This document shows, in pieces, positions 22,974 through 33,121 of a stretch of 64,000 nucleotides of DNA; within the stretch, counting starts at the first letter, position 1; every line of letters begins with the position of its first letter. Where the stretch lies: the NCBI RefSeq assembly GCF_009761375.1, contig NZ_LEKM01000116.1:62001-126000 (forward strand), in the 5' to 3' direction. The notes beneath the pieces were generated by a model, which was given only the letters and a program-made list of their open reading frames with translations, was not told where the DNA came from and made no database searches. Source of the DNA: Ursidibacter arcticus. Lineage in GTDB: Bacteria; Pseudomonadota; Gammaproteobacteria; Enterobacterales; Pasteurellaceae. The translations under genes were made by a program, and so were the position numbers.

Positions 22974-24869
22974 TTACATTACTAAACGGCGAATATCCGC
23001 TAATACACCATTGATATAACTTAAGAATCTCGCACCATCTGCACCATCAATCACTCGGTGATCGAATGAAAGTGATAATGGAAGCATTAAGCGTGGCGTA
23101 AATTCTTTACCATTCCAAACTGGTGCCATTTCTGATTTAGATACCCCTAAAATTGCAACTTCTGGAGCATTAACAATCGGTGTGAAGTGAGTTGTACCGA
23201 TACCACCTAAACTTGAAATAGTGAAACAGCCACCTTGCATATCAGAGCCTGATAATTTACCATCACGCGCTTTTTTCGATACTTCCATTAACTCACGAGA
23301 AAGTTCGATGATGCCTTTTTTGTTCACGTTTTTAAATACTGGAACAACTAAGCCATTTGGTGTATCTACTGCCACACCAATGTTGATATATTTCTTAATT
23401 GTTAGTTTTTGGCCATCTTCAGAAATTGAGCTGTTGAAACGTGGATATGCTTCCAATGCTTTCGCCACAGCTTTCATAATGAATACCACTGGAGTGATCT
23501 TCACATCGAGTTTTTGTTTTTCTGCAAGTTTGTTTTGCTCTTTACGGAAGTTCTCAAGCTCTGTGATATCCGTACGATCAAAGTGTGTAACGTGTGGAAT
23601 CATTACCCAGTTACGGTGTAAGTTTGCACCAGAGATCTTATTGATACGACTTAATTCAACTTCTTCCACTTCGCCAAATTTGCTGAAATCAACTTTCGGC
23701 CAAGGTAATAAACCTAAACCTGCACCATTTGCCACTCCTGTACCTGCAGGTGCTTTTCCTGATTTCACTTCCTCAAATACTTTCACCGCTGTTTTCACAT
23801 AGGCTTCAATATCTTCTTTAACAATACGACCTTTACGGCCTGTACCTTTCACGTTATCTAAATTCACACCAAATTCGCGTGCTAGACGGCGAATAACTGG
23901 TGTTGCGTGAGCATAACCTGCACTTGCTACCACTTGTTCTTGGCTTAACCCTGATACATTACCTGATTGTGCTGGTGCTGCTTGTGGTGCAGCTTGTTGT
24001 GGTTGAGCTGACGCTACTGGTGCTTGCTGTACTGGTGCAGGTGCTGCTCCTGCCACTTCAAATTTCATAATTAAAGTGCCAGTCGATACTTTATCGCCCA
24101 CTTTAATTAAGATTTCTTTTACCGTTCCTGCAATTGGTGCTGGAACTTCCATTGATGCTTTGTCGCCTTCAACATTGATGATTGATTGATCAACCGCAAC
24201 AACATCGCCTACTTTTACCATAATTTCGGTTACGTTTACTTCATCACCACCGATATCTGGTACATTTACATCTTGTACTGCTGACGTTACCGCTTGTGGT
24301 GCTGGGGCAGCTGCTTCTACTGGTGCAGATGCAGCTGGGGCTGTGCCTGCAACTTCAAAACGCATTACTAATGAGCCTGTTGATACTTTATCACCAACGT
24401 TAATTAAGATTTCTTTAACTGTTCCTGCGATAGGCGCTGGGACTTCCATTGATGCCTTGTCACCTTCAACATTGATGATTGATTGATCAACAGTAACAAC
24501 ATCGCCCACTTTTACCATAATTTCAGTCACGTTTACTTCATCGCCACCAATATCAGGTACGTTTACATCAACAACTGCACTTGCAACAGGTGCTGATGCT
24601 ACTGGTGCTGCCGCTTTTGGTGTTTCTGCTGCTGAAGTTGCCGCTTCTAATACAAGCATAGGCGAACCTGTTGAGACTTTATCGCCTACTTTTACTAATA
24701 CTTCTTTCACCACGCCCGCTTCTGGTGCTGGAACTTCCATTGATGCTTTATCACCTTCAACGTTGATAATGCTTTGATCAACAGCAATGGTATCCCCTAC
24801 TTTTACCATTACTTCTGTAACGGTAACTTCATCGCCACCGATATCTGGTACATTGATTTGTTTTGACAT
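22974..24869 (-). CDS. aceF: Pyruvate dehydrogenase E2, dihydrolipoyl acetyltransferase
   Basis: Core acetyltransferase of the pyruvate dehydrogenase complex, 631 residues from the ATG at 24869 (GGAGA nine bases upstream; a TTG at 24884 is a weaker alternative). Three N-terminal lipoyl domains each carry the lipoylation motif GDKASME and the start motif [10 protein letters not shown], joined by Ala/Pro linkers. A peripheral-subunit-binding domain ([16 protein letters not shown]...GRIVKEDI) and the catalytic domain with [12 protein letters not shown] follow. Domains 2 and 3 are almost identical, suggesting recent duplication or conversion. Confidence 0.98.
   Translation of the reverse strand: MSKQINVPDIGGDEVTVTEVMVKVGDTIAVDQSIINVEGDKASMEVPAPEAGVVKEVLVKVGDKVSTGSPMLVLEAATSAAETPKAAAPVASAPVASAVVDVNVPDIGGDEVNVTEIMVKVGDVVTVDQSIINVEGDKASMEVPAPIAGTVKEILINVGDKVSTGSLVMRFEVAGTAPAASAPVEAAAPAPQAVTSAVQDVNVPDIGGDEVNVTEIMVKVGDVVAVDQSIINVEGDKASMEVPAPIAGTVKEILIKVGDKVSTGTLIMKFEVAGAAPAPVQQAPVASAQPQQAAPQAAPAQSGNVSGLSQEQVVASAGYAHATPVIRRLAREFGVNLDNVKGTGRKGRIVKEDIEAYVKTAVKVFEEVKSGKAPAGTGVANGAGLGLLPWPKVDFSKFGEVEEVELSRINKISGANLHRNWVMIPHVTHFDRTDITELENFRKEQNKLAEKQKLDVKITPVVFIMKAVAKALEAYPRFNSSISEDGQKLTIKKYINIGVAVDTPNGLVVPVFKNVNKKGIIELSRELMEVSKKARDGKLSGSDMQGGCFTISSLGGIGTTHFTPIVNAPEVAILGVSKSEMAPVWNGKEFTPRLMLPLSLSFDHRVIDGADGARFLSYINGVLADIRRLVM
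24056..24865 (-). repeat. Three tandem lipoyl-domain repeats in aceF
   Basis: Coding repeats at about 24056-24270, 24353-24568 and 24653-24865, with a period near 297 bases. The first two listed are close to identical at the DNA level; the third, encoding the N-terminal domain, is more diverged. They could recombine in frame and change lipoyl-domain number. Confidence 0.8.
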
Positions 24870-24896
24870 TTTATCTTTCTCCAAAAATCAAATTAT

Positions 24897-24915
24897 AGGG
24901 CGTTGTAAACGCCCT
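24897..24915 (-). terminator. Intercistronic hairpin between aceE and aceF
   Basis: Perfect 8-bp stem AGGGCGTT / AACGCCCT with a three-base loop, directly after the aceE stop and followed on the minus strand by a T-rich run (ATAATTTGATTTTT). It may attenuate or stabilise the aceE-aceF message. Confidence 0.6.
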
Positions 24916-24921
24916 TAATGA

Positions 24922-27579
24922 TTACGCATATAACGGGTTAATACGATCCACATTTAAACCAAACTTCGTAATTGCATCAGCAACAACTTTCGCTTCTACC
25001 GTACCTTCTTTTGCTAATTGCGATAATGCTGCAACAACAACATAACGCGCATCTACTTCAAAGTGTTCGCGTAAATTTTCACGACTATCTGAACGACCGA
25101 AACCATCAGTACCTAATACGTGGTAATGTTTGCTTGGAACGTATGCACGAATTTGCTCTGCATATAGTTTCATATAGTCTGTTGATGCAACCGTTGGTAA
25201 GTCTGCTAATACTTGTGCAACATACGGTACTCGTGGAGTTTCTGTTGGGTGTAATAAGTTCCAACGTGCTGCATCTGCACCTTCACGACCTAGCTCATTA
25301 AATGATGGAGTACTAAACACGTCTGCAGTTACACCATAGTCATTCGCTAAGATTTGTGCAGCTTCACGAACGTGGCGTAAAATCGCACCTGAACCTAATA
25401 ATTGAACGTGTCCTTTTCCTTTACCTTCAACTGTTTCAAATTTATATAGACCTTTACGGATACCTTCTTCTGCACCTGCAGGCATTGCTGGTTGATCATA
25501 AATTTCATTTAAGGTTGTGATGTAATAGAACACATCTTCTTGTTTCTCACCATACATACGGTTAATACCGTCTTGTACGATAACTGCAACTTCAAATGCA
25601 AATGCTGGATCGTATGTTACACAGTTAGGAATAACGCCTGCTTGAATATGGCTATGACCATCTTCGTGTTGTAAACCTTCACCATTTAAGGTTGTACGAC
25701 CTGAAGTACCGCCAATCATAAAGCCACGCGCTAATTGGTCACCTGCTAACCACATCATATCGCCTACACGTTGGAAACCAAACATTGAGTAGTAGATGAA
25801 GAATGGGATCATTGGTAAGTTATTCACTGAGTAAGATGTTGCAGCCGCAACCCAAGATGCTGTTGCACCTAACTCATTGATACCTTCTTGTAATACTTGA
25901 CCATCTTTTGCTTCACGATAGTAAGCCACTAAATCACGGTCTGATGGTACATAGTTTTGACCAAATGGGTTGTAAATACCGATTTGACGGAATAAACCTT
26001 CCATACCGAAAGTACGAGCTTCATCGGCAATAATTGGAACGATTTGCTGACCGATATTTTTATCTTTTAATAATGTATTTAATACACGAGAGAATGCCAT
26101 TGTGGTTGAAATACCACGCGGTTGAGCATCAAGTAATGCTTGGAATTCTTCTAATGCTGGTACTTTGAAATCTACGGTAAATTTCGGTGTACGTTTAGGT
26201 GTATAACCATTTAATGCTTGACGTCTTTCGTGTAAGTATTTGTATTCTGGTGAACCTTCTGCAAATTTGATGTATTCTAAATTTTCAACCTGTTCATCAG
26301 TTAATGGTAGGTGGAAGTAGTCACGGAAACCTTTAAGGCTTTCGTATGACATTTTTTTCGATTGGTGTGCAGTATTTTTACTTTCAGCTTCAGGAATTTT
26401 ATAACCTTTAACCATATGCGATAAAATCACCACTGGTTTATCTGATTTCTGTGCTTTAGCAAATGCCGCAAACATTTTTTCTGAATCGTGACCACCACGG
26501 CGTAAATGCCAAATCTCATCATCAGTCATATCTGCAACTAATGCCGCAGTTTCTGGGTAACGACCGAAGAAGTGTTCGCGAACGTAAGCACCATTTTTTG
26601 ATTTGAATGTTAAGTAATCGCCATCAACAACTTCCATCATCAATTGAGCAAGTTTACCTGATGTATCTTTAGCAAAGAGTTTATCCCAACCACTTCCCCA
26701 TAATACTTTGATAACTTCCCAACCTGCACCACTGAATAAGCCTTCTAATTCTTGAACGATTTTACCGTTACCGTTTACAGGGCCATCTAAACGTTGTAAG
26801 TTACAGCTAATCACGAAAATTAAGTTATTTAATTTCTCACGACCAGCAACAGTTAATGCACCTTTAGATTCGATTTCATCCATCTCACCATCACCAAGGA
26901 ACGCATATACTTTTTGATCTGAAGTATCTTTTAAACCACGATTTTCTAAGTATTTTAAGAAACGAGCTTGATAAATCGCATTAACAGGACCTAAACCCAT
27001 AGATACTGTTGAGAATTGCCAAAATTCTGGCATCAATTTCGGGTGTGGGTAAGAAGATAAACCATCTACGAAAGCTTCTTGACGGAAATTATCTAATTGC
27101 TCTTCCGTTAAGCGACCTTCAATAAATGCACGAGCATAAATACCTGGTGCTGCGTGACCTTGAGAGAAAATTAAATCGCCACCATTTTTATCTGTTGCGG
27201 CTTTAAAGAAATGGTTGTAACCCACTTCATACATTGTTGCTGCTGATTGGAAAGTTGAAATATGTCCACCGAGATCCAAATCTTTCTTCTGGCTACGTAA
27301 CACCATCGCAATCGCATTCCAACGTACCGCTGAACGAATACGGCGTTCAATTTCTTTATCACCAGGGTAAGCAGGTTGTTCGTCCACAGAAATGGTATTT
27401 ACATAATCAGTGGTTGTTCCTGTTGGTAATGAAACACCCTTTAAACGTGCTTTATCAATAAGTTGCTCAACGATATATTGTGCACGTTCAATTCCTTCTT
27501 CACGAACTAATGAATCAAGTGCTTGTAACCAATCTTGTGTTTCGATTGGATCTACGTCATTACGCAAAATTTCTGACAT
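24922..27579 (-). CDS. aceE: Pyruvate dehydrogenase E1
   Basis: Thiamine-diphosphate enzyme decarboxylating pyruvate and acetylating the E2 lipoyl group. The 885-residue length equals the homodimeric E1 of gammaproteobacteria. Seen: FSQGHAAPGIYARAF, the ThDP motif region GDGEMDEIESKGA...NLIFVISCNLQRLDGPVNGN (GDG...NN-type), YYSMFGFQRVGD and TLNGEGLQHEDGHSH. First gene of the aceEF-lpd operon. It diverges from purE across a 370-bp palindrome-rich gap. Confidence 0.98.
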   Translation of the reverse strand: MSEILRNDVDPIETQDWLQALDSLVREEGIERAQYIVEQLIDKARLKGVSLPTGTTTDYVNTISVDEQPAYPGDKEIERRIRSAVRWNAIAMVLRSQKKDLDLGGHISTFQSAATMYEVGYNHFFKAATDKNGGDLIFSQGHAAPGIYARAFIEGRLTEEQLDNFRQEAFVDGLSSYPHPKLMPEFWQFSTVSMGLGPVNAIYQARFLKYLENRGLKDTSDQKVYAFLGDGEMDEIESKGALTVAGREKLNNLIFVISCNLQRLDGPVNGNGKIVQELEGLFSGAGWEVIKVLWGSGWDKLFAKDTSGKLAQLMMEVVDGDYLTFKSKNGAYVREHFFGRYPETAALVADMTDDEIWHLRRGGHDSEKMFAAFAKAQKSDKPVVILSHMVKGYKIPEAESKNTAHQSKKMSYESLKGFRDYFHLPLTDEQVENLEYIKFAEGSPEYKYLHERRQALNGYTPKRTPKFTVDFKVPALEEFQALLDAQPRGISTTMAFSRVLNTLLKDKNIGQQIVPIIADEARTFGMEGLFRQIGIYNPFGQNYVPSDRDLVAYYREAKDGQVLQEGINELGATASWVAAATSYSVNNLPMIPFFIYYSMFGFQRVGDMMWLAGDQLARGFMIGGTSGRTTLNGEGLQHEDGHSHIQAGVIPNCVTYDPAFAFEVAVIVQDGINRMYGEKQEDVFYYITTLNEIYDQPAMPAGAEEGIRKGLYKFETVEGKGKGHVQLLGSGAILRHVREAAQILANDYGVTADVFSTPSFNELGREGADAARWNLLHPTETPRVPYVAQVLADLPTVASTDYMKLYAEQIRAYVPSKHYHVLGTDGFGRSDSRENLREHFEVDARYVVVAALSQLAKEGTVEAKVVADAITKFGLNVDRINPLYA

Positions 27580-27949
27580 AGTCTTTTCCTTTTATGTGAG
27601 TTAAATAATAAAACATAAGCCAATAATGACTTATTCGTTTGCTAAAATATTAAACAAAAACCAACAATGATATTTGCTTTAGATCAAACAAACGCTAAAC
27701 ATCATCTGTTTCATCTTAAGCAAACACCATCACTAGTTAATGCTATCTACTTGATTTCTAACAACTTTTAAAAGTTGTTGAAAAAATGTAGATAAATTTG
27801 CAATCAAGATAACAAAATCTACCTATTTTGTCTATTTTTACCTATCCACAAATAGTGATAAAGGGTTTAAGCATAAGCACTTTTTTAAAGCAACCGTTTG
27901 CCTTTTGTGATATGCTAACCACATTATTTTGACTTAAAGGTTTAGAAAA
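27580..27949. promoter_or_regulatory. aceE-purE divergent regulatory region
   Basis: This is a 370-bp gene-free stretch. It holds a perfect 20-bp palindrome (27760-27779, AACAACTTTTAAAAGTTGTT). An FNR-like site TTGATTTCTAACAA (27751-27764) has one mismatch to TTGATnnnnATCAA. An inverted pair GTAGAT / ATCTAC spans 27788-27821, and a PurR-like operator lies nearest purE. I find no open reading frame or RNA gene in it. Confidence 0.5.
27888..27903 (+). promoter_or_regulatory. PurR-like operator of purE
   Basis: AAGCAACCGTTTGCCT matches the PurR box ACGCAAACGTTTGCGT at 13 of 16 positions and keeps its central symmetry. It lies 47 bases upstream of purE, next to a possible -10 TATGCT. Confidence 0.6.
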
Positions 27950-28444
27950 ATGAAAAAAGCTGAAATTGCAATTGTAATGGGCTCAAAAAGTGATTGGGCA
28001 ACAATGTCGGAAGCGGTGCAAATCTTAGAAAGTTTTGCAATTCCTTACCACGTTGAAGTGGTTTCTGCACACAGAACGCCAGATAAACTTTTCTCATTTG
28101 CAGAAAGTGCCGAACAAAATGGCTACAAAGTCATTATTGCAGGTGCTGGTGGTGCGGCACATTTACCTGGAATGATTGCGGCTAAAACTATTGTGCCAGT
28201 ATTAGGCGTGCCAGTAAAAAGTTCAATGTTAAGTGGTGTAGATAGCCTTTATTCTATCGTACAAATGCCAAAAGGTATTCCAGTTGGGACATTAGCGATT
28301 GGTCCAGCTGGTGCAGCTAATGCAGGATTATTAGCAGCTCAAATTCTTGCTGCGTTTGATTCTGAGCTTGCACAAAAACTTCATCAATTCCGCCAACAAC
28401 AAACACAAAGCGTGTTGGATAATCCAGATCCTAGAGTTGAATAG
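27950..28444 (+). CDS. purE: N5-carboxyaminoimidazole ribonucleotide mutase
   Basis: Class I PurE, converting N5-CAIR to CAIR in purine synthesis. The 164-residue protein has the phosphate-binding [11 protein letters not shown] (residues 10-20), SAHRTPDKL with the catalytic His, [12 protein letters not shown] and the [13 protein letters not shown] loop. Its partner purK lies downstream but is separated by an asparaginase gene. Confidence 0.97.
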   Translation: MKKAEIAIVMGSKSDWATMSEAVQILESFAIPYHVEVVSAHRTPDKLFSFAESAEQNGYKVIIAGAGGAAHLPGMIAAKTIVPVLGVPVKSSMLSGVDSLYSIVQMPKGIPVGTLAIGPAGAANAGLLAAQILAAFDSELAQKLHQFRQQQTQSVLDNPDPRVE

Positions 28445-28454
28445 GTTATAAGAA

Positions 28455-29420
28455 ATGGCAAAGAAATTACTGATTCTTCATACAGGCGGTACGATTTCTA
28501 TGAGTGAAGGGGAAGATGGAAAAGTGTCCCCTTCCGCTAAAAATCCATTACTTGCCGCATTAGATAAACTTAATCACCCAGCAAAACTTTACCAAGAATC
28601 ATTGCTGAACGTTCCCTCTCCTCATATCACATTGGATCACTGGCAAATATTAAAAGAACGTATTGAACACGCAGTCCAAGCGGAACAATTTGATGGTATC
28701 GTAATCACGCACGGTACTGATACGCTTGAAGAAACCGCTTATTTTCTTGATTTAGCCTTAAATACCAAAGTTCCTGTTGCGATCACAGGGGCTATGCGTT
28801 CAAGCAATGAACTAGGTGCAGATGGCTTAATCAACTTACAAAGTGCTATTTTAGTTGCCCTGTCTGACGAAAGCCAAAATAAAGGCGTTCTCGTGGTAAT
28901 GAATGATGAAATTCACCACGCTAAATTTGTCACTAAAACACACACAACCAATGTTGCGACATTCCAAACACCTACTTTTGGACCTTGCGGTTTAGTCACC
29001 AAAAACCAAGTGATTTACTTTCAACATCTTTCACAATATGAACATTTCCCAATCGAACGCTTAACAAAACGCAATGTTCAGCTTGTCAAAGCCTATGTCG
29101 AAATGGATAGTTTTTTACTCGAACAACTGGCACAACATCAATGCGATGGCGTTGTAATTGAAGCACTGGGTGCAGGCAATTTACCACCGTCTTGCTTATC
29201 AGGGGTACAAAAACTATTAGATGCAAAAATTCCTGTGGTACTCGTTTCGCGTGCATTTAACGGAATTACTCAAGATGTCTATGATTATCTTGGTGGTGGC
29301 AAGCAGCTCAAACAACAAGGTATTATTTTTACCAAAGGGTTAAGCGGACAAAAAGCCAGAATTAAGCTATTAGTGCTACTCAATCAATCATTAGCTCAAC
29401 CTTTAGCTAATTATTTTTAA
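28455..29420 (+). CDS. Cytoplasmic L-asparaginase
   Basis: Hydrolyses asparagine to aspartate and ammonia. The 321-residue protein has no signal peptide. Both catalytic threonine motifs are present: LILHTGGTISM (residues 5-15) and VITHGTDTLEETAYFLDL (near 82-99, Thr-Asp pair and following Lys region at GAMRSSNELGADG). It starts 10 bases after purE and probably shares its transcript. The family could also act as a glutaminase; asparaginase is the likeliest call. Confidence 0.88.
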   Translation: MAKKLLILHTGGTISMSEGEDGKVSPSAKNPLLAALDKLNHPAKLYQESLLNVPSPHITLDHWQILKERIEHAVQAEQFDGIVITHGTDTLEETAYFLDLALNTKVPVAITGAMRSSNELGADGLINLQSAILVALSDESQNKGVLVVMNDEIHHAKFVTKTHTTNVATFQTPTFGPCGLVTKNQVIYFQHLSQYEHFPIERLTKRNVQLVKAYVEMDSFLLEQLAQHQCDGVVIEALGAGNLPPSCLSGVQKLLDAKIPVVLVSRAFNGITQDVYDYLGGGKQLKQQGIIFTKGLSGQKARIKLLVLLNQSLAQPLANYF

Positions 29421-29443
29421 CTTAAAACATATTGAAACTTCTA

Positions 29444-29500
29444 CAAGCGGTCAGATTTATTCAAATTTTTGCAAAAAAGCTGAATAACCCCACCGCTTGA
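29444..29500 (+). terminator. Paired-USS hairpin between asparaginase gene and purK
   Basis: CAAGCGGT (29444-29451, with TATTCA further in) faces TGAATA...ACCGCTTG (29481-29499). The stem has an internal loop. It lies about 24 bases after the stop codon and 18 before purK. Confidence 0.5.
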
Positions 29501-29517
29501 CATAATGAGAAATAACA

Positions 29518-30606
29518 ATGCAAAAAAGTATTACTTACCCGACTGTATACGTATTAGGAAATGGGCAACTCGGCAGAATGCTCCGCTACGCTGGAGCACC
29601 TTTAGATATTGACGTGCGTCCATTAGCTTTTGATGCCCCTGTTTTCGACATTGAACCTAATAGTTTAATTACCGCAGAAATTGAACGCTGGGCTGATACT
29701 CCACTTACACAATTACTCGGCAACCATCAGAATTTTGTGAATTTATCGGTATTCGGGCGTTTAGCTGACCGCTTAACCCAAAAATCTTTACTCGATCAAT
29801 TACAACTTTCTACTTCACCTTGGCAATTACTAGAATCACCAGAACAATGGCAACAGGTTTTTACCAATATAGGCGAAAAAGTTGTTGTCAAACGCCGTAC
29901 AGGTGGCTATGACGGACGTGGACAATGGATTGTTACCCCTGAAAACGTAGAACAAATTACGTCCGATTTATTCGGTGAAGTGATTGCAGAAAAGTTTATT
30001 CCATTTGACGGCGAAGTTTCGCTTGTAGGTGCTCGTTTCCGTAACGGTGAAACACGTTTTTACCCTATTACACATAACCTACAACAAAATGGCATTTTGC
30101 GTTACAGCGTAATGAACTTAGAGTTACCAAACCAACAAATTTTCCAACAACAAGCCGAGAAAATGTTATCTGCGATTATGAATGAGCTTGATTATGTTGG
30201 CGTAATGGCAATGGAATGTTTTGTAGTTGGCGATAAACTGCTTATCAATGAACTTGCCCCTCGCGTACACAATAGCGGACACTGGACACAACTAGGCTGT
30301 TCGATTAGCCAATTTGAATTACACCTTCGTGCCTTATTAGACTTACCAACCCCAGTTTTAACGCCTATCGCACCAAGTGTGATGATAAACCTAATCGGCA
30401 TTGAACATAACAATGAGTGGTTAAACGTGCCATTTAGCCAACTTCATTGGTATGGAAAAGAAGTCAGAGCAGGCAGAAAAGTCGGGCATATCAACTTATG
30501 CCATACAGACAAAACGCAACTTGCTCACTACCTGAAAGAATTTAAACCGCTTTTAACCGATGATTTCCAATCAGGGTTAGAATGGGCTTTAGGGAAATTG
30601 GCTTAG
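29518..30606 (+). CDS. purK: N5-carboxyaminoimidazole ribonucleotide synthase
   Basis: ATP-grasp enzyme carboxylating AIR to N5-CAIR, the step before PurE. The 362-residue product has the N-terminal VLGNGQLGRMLRYAG, ATP-grasp strand VVKRRTGGYDGRGQWIV, EKFIPFDGEVSLVGAR, and the catalytic NELAPRVHNSGHWTQ. It lies 97 bases after the asparaginase gene behind a hairpin, so it may be partly uncoupled from purE. Ends in a strong terminator shared with folC. Confidence 0.97.
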   Translation: MQKSITYPTVYVLGNGQLGRMLRYAGAPLDIDVRPLAFDAPVFDIEPNSLITAEIERWADTPLTQLLGNHQNFVNLSVFGRLADRLTQKSLLDQLQLSTSPWQLLESPEQWQQVFTNIGEKVVVKRRTGGYDGRGQWIVTPENVEQITSDLFGEVIAEKFIPFDGEVSLVGARFRNGETRFYPITHNLQQNGILRYSVMNLELPNQQIFQQQAEKMLSAIMNELDYVGVMAMECFVVGDKLLINELAPRVHNSGHWTQLGCSISQFELHLRALLDLPTPVLTPIAPSVMINLIGIEHNNEWLNVPFSQLHWYGKEVRAGRKVGHINLCHTDKTQLAHYLKEFKPLLTDDFQSGLEWALGKLA

Positions 30607-30627
30607 ACTATTAAACGGTAAAATGAA

Positions 30628-30662
30628 ATAACCTTGTCTATTTTTGTCATAGACAAGGTTAT
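30628..30662. terminator. Bidirectional terminator between purK and folC
   Basis: Perfect 13-bp stem ATAACCTTGTCTA / TAGACAAGGTTAT with a nine-base loop. A/T-rich flanks on both sides suit the convergent genes purK and folC. Confidence 0.85.
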
Positions 30663-30684
30663 ATTTTAAAGTAAGTAGATAATC

Positions 30685-31983
30685 CTATTTTTCTATCCAT
30701 AACATAAAATCTGCAACAGTATGGAAAGAACCAAACACTAAAACGATGTCTCCACTACCCGCTTGCAAAAATGCGGTTTCCGTTGCTTGAGCAACGCTAT
30801 TGAAACTGACCGCATTAGCATTAGGCAAGACATTATTCAGTTTTTCAAGTACCTGTTCGCCAAGCTGACCACGATAGCCATCTAATCCTGCACAATACCA
30901 TTTATCCACTAAAGTCGATAATGGCTCCACAATACCAGATAAATCTTTATCAACTAATACACTAAATACGGCATATAGTTTTGATTGTGGTTGTTTTAAC
31001 GCTTGTAAGCGGTCTGCTAAATAACGTGCTGCGTGTGGATTATGTCCTACATCAACAATCACTTGTGCAAGCGGTGGGTTTTGTGAAAATTTTGCAAAAT
31101 CCTGTTGAGTCAGGGTTTGAAAACGCCCGACCATTTGCGTTTCTGCAATACTTTGTTGCAAAATCTCATTGGTTATTGCAAAAGGCAATTGGGTAAGCAC
31201 TGCAACGGCTGTTGCACAATTTGGCACAGGAATTTTTGGCAATGGCAAATCTAAATTAACATTTGCAGACTGCCAATATAAGCGGTTGGTTTCGATAGAA
31301 AATTTCCAATCAACATCTCGGCGAGAAATTTGGCAATTTAAACTATTTGCATATTGTAAGATGCTTGCTGGGCAATCAGGTTCGCCAATCACTACTGGGA
31401 TATTTTGACGGAAGATTCCCGCTTTTTCTCTCCCTATCACTTCTCTATCGTTGCCTAGAAATTCAATATGGTCAATATCAATGGACGTAATCACCGCAAA
31501 ATTAGGATCAACGATATTTGTCGCATCTAAACGCCCACCTAACCCCACTTCCAAAATCGCAACATCTAGTTTAGCTCGGCGAAATAGATCAAATGCAGCC
31601 AAAGTTCCAAACTCAAAATAAGTTAAAGACTGTGATTTATGCTGTTCAATATAATCAAAGGTTTGAATAAAATCAGCATCGCTTACTGGTTGCCCTTGAA
31701 TTCTCACTCGTTCATTGTAGTGAATTAAATGTGGCGAAGAATACACACCAACACGCAAGCCTGCTTTTAAGAGTGCTGTTTCGAGTAATTTACAAGTTGA
31801 ACCTTTACCATTCGTACCTGCAACGGTAATGACATAAGGTGCTGGATTAAGTAAATTTAGCTTTAACGCAACATCACGAATACGCTCAAGCCCCATATCA
31901 ATCGGTTTGAAATGGCTTTTTTCTAAATAGGAAAGCCACGTTTCCAATGAATCCGTGGCTTTTGGTGAAATTAATGTTGTCAT
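30685..31983 (-). CDS. folC: Dihydrofolate synthase / folylpolyglutamate synthase
   Basis: Bifunctional Mur-ligase-type enzyme that adds glutamate to dihydropteroate and to folates. The 432-residue protein has the P-loop ITVAGTNGKGSTCKLLE (near 53-69), the omega-loop SSPHLIHYNERVRI, LEVGLGGRLDATN, and VVDVGHNPHAARYL near the C-terminal domain. It directly abuts accD (stop at 31984), as in E. coli, so the two are cotranscribed. Confidence 0.96.
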   Translation of the reverse strand: MTTLISPKATDSLETWLSYLEKSHFKPIDMGLERIRDVALKLNLLNPAPYVITVAGTNGKGSTCKLLETALLKAGLRVGVYSSPHLIHYNERVRIQGQPVSDADFIQTFDYIEQHKSQSLTYFEFGTLAAFDLFRRAKLDVAILEVGLGGRLDATNIVDPNFAVITSIDIDHIEFLGNDREVIGREKAGIFRQNIPVVIGEPDCPASILQYANSLNCQISRRDVDWKFSIETNRLYWQSANVNLDLPLPKIPVPNCATAVAVLTQLPFAITNEILQQSIAETQMVGRFQTLTQQDFAKFSQNPPLAQVIVDVGHNPHAARYLADRLQALKQPQSKLYAVFSVLVDKDLSGIVEPLSTLVDKWYCAGLDGYRGQLGEQVLEKLNNVLPNANAVSFNSVAQATETAFLQAGSGDIVLVFGSFHTVADFMLWIEK

Positions 31984-32910
31984 TTATGCTTCTTCTGACT
32001 GTACCAATTCTTCTGACTGAATTTCTTCAGCTTCAACTAACTCGCCTGTTTTAAATGGCGTTGGTTGATTCGTTAATTTAGCAACTAAACGAGTTAGCGT
32101 ATCACGCATTTCTTTACGATGAACGATCATATCAATCGCCCCTTTCTCAAGGAGAAACTCACTACGTTGGAAACCTTCTGGTAATTTCTCACGCACTGTT
32201 TGTTCAATAACACGTGGCCCAGCAAAACCAATCAACGCTTTTGGCTCTGCAATGTTAATATCGCCTAGCATAGCCAAACTTGCTGATACGCCCCCTAAGG
32301 TTGGGTCTGTTAATACTGAAATGAAAGGCACGCCCTTTTCACGCATTTTTGCTAATACTGCACTGGTTTTTGCCATTTGCATTAACGAGAAAAGTGCTTC
32401 TTGCATACGAGCACCACCCGATGCAGAGAAACAGATGAAAGGCACATTATGTTCTAAGGCGTATTCTGCTGCTCGCACAAATTTCGCCCCAACAACAGAT
32501 CCCATTGATCCGCCCATAAATTCAAAGTTAAAAGACGCTGTTACCACAGGCATATCGTATAATTTACCCGTAATAACGATGAATGAATCTTTTTCTCCCG
32601 TTTGTTTTTGAGCTGCAGTTAAACGATCTTTATATTTTTTGAGATCTTTAAACTTCAAAATATCTTGTGGCTCAAGATCTGCAGCAAGCTCTTCTGCTGA
32701 ATTTTCATCTAATAATGTAACTAGACGAGTACGCGCATCAATACGCATATGATGTTCACATTTTGGGCAAACTTGCATATTGCGTTTTAATTCTTCGGTA
32801 TATAACACCTGTTCACAACTTGTACATTTCGTCCAAACACCTTCTGGAATTTTTGACTTACTTGTTGAAGATGAAGATGTTCTACCTAAGATTTTTTCAA
32901 TCCAACTCAT
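31984..32910 (-). CDS. accD: Acetyl-CoA carboxylase carboxyltransferase subunit beta
   Basis: Beta subunit of the carboxyltransferase that makes malonyl-CoA for fatty-acid synthesis. The 308-residue protein carries the N-terminal zinc ribbon CTSCEQVLY...VCPKCEHHM (four Cys, residues 29-51), then the crotonase-fold domain with [20 protein letters not shown] and [18 protein letters not shown]. The acidic C-terminal tail ([14 protein letters not shown]) is variable in the family. Confidence 0.97.
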   Translation of the reverse strand: MSWIEKILGRTSSSSTSKSKIPEGVWTKCTSCEQVLYTEELKRNMQVCPKCEHHMRIDARTRLVTLLDENSAEELAADLEPQDILKFKDLKKYKDRLTAAQKQTGEKDSFIVITGKLYDMPVVTASFNFEFMGGSMGSVVGAKFVRAAEYALEHNVPFICFSASGGARMQEALFSLMQMAKTSAVLAKMREKGVPFISVLTDPTLGGVSASLAMLGDINIAEPKALIGFAGPRVIEQTVREKLPEGFQRSEFLLEKGAIDMIVHRKEMRDTLTRLVAKLTNQPTPFKTGELVEAEEIQSEELVQSEEA

Positions 32911-33121
32911 TTTTACACCTTATTTTGTGTTGAGAAAATTGCCTGTATTAAAGCATAAAATTGCTTTTTTGGGTATTGAAAAAATAGAAAATGTGACTAC
33001 TCCGACAAGAATAGATAATTTTGTAAATTTTCTTCAAGAACAGACCGCTTGATACTTGCTAAAAAGTCAAATTAGTCGTATAAAATAACAATTTTGCAAC
33101 ACAACTCAATGAGGAAATCCA

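Noticed and set aside
23221..23802. 193-codon plus-strand frame inside aceF
   Set aside because: Shadow of a highly conserved, codon-biased gene on the other strand; no initiation signals or recognisable protein.
27906..27923. CRP-like TGTGA...CCACA before purE
   Set aside because: The half sites are spaced 8 rather than 6 bases apart and the second half is TAACCACA-like rather than TCACA; a PurR site next to it explains the region better.
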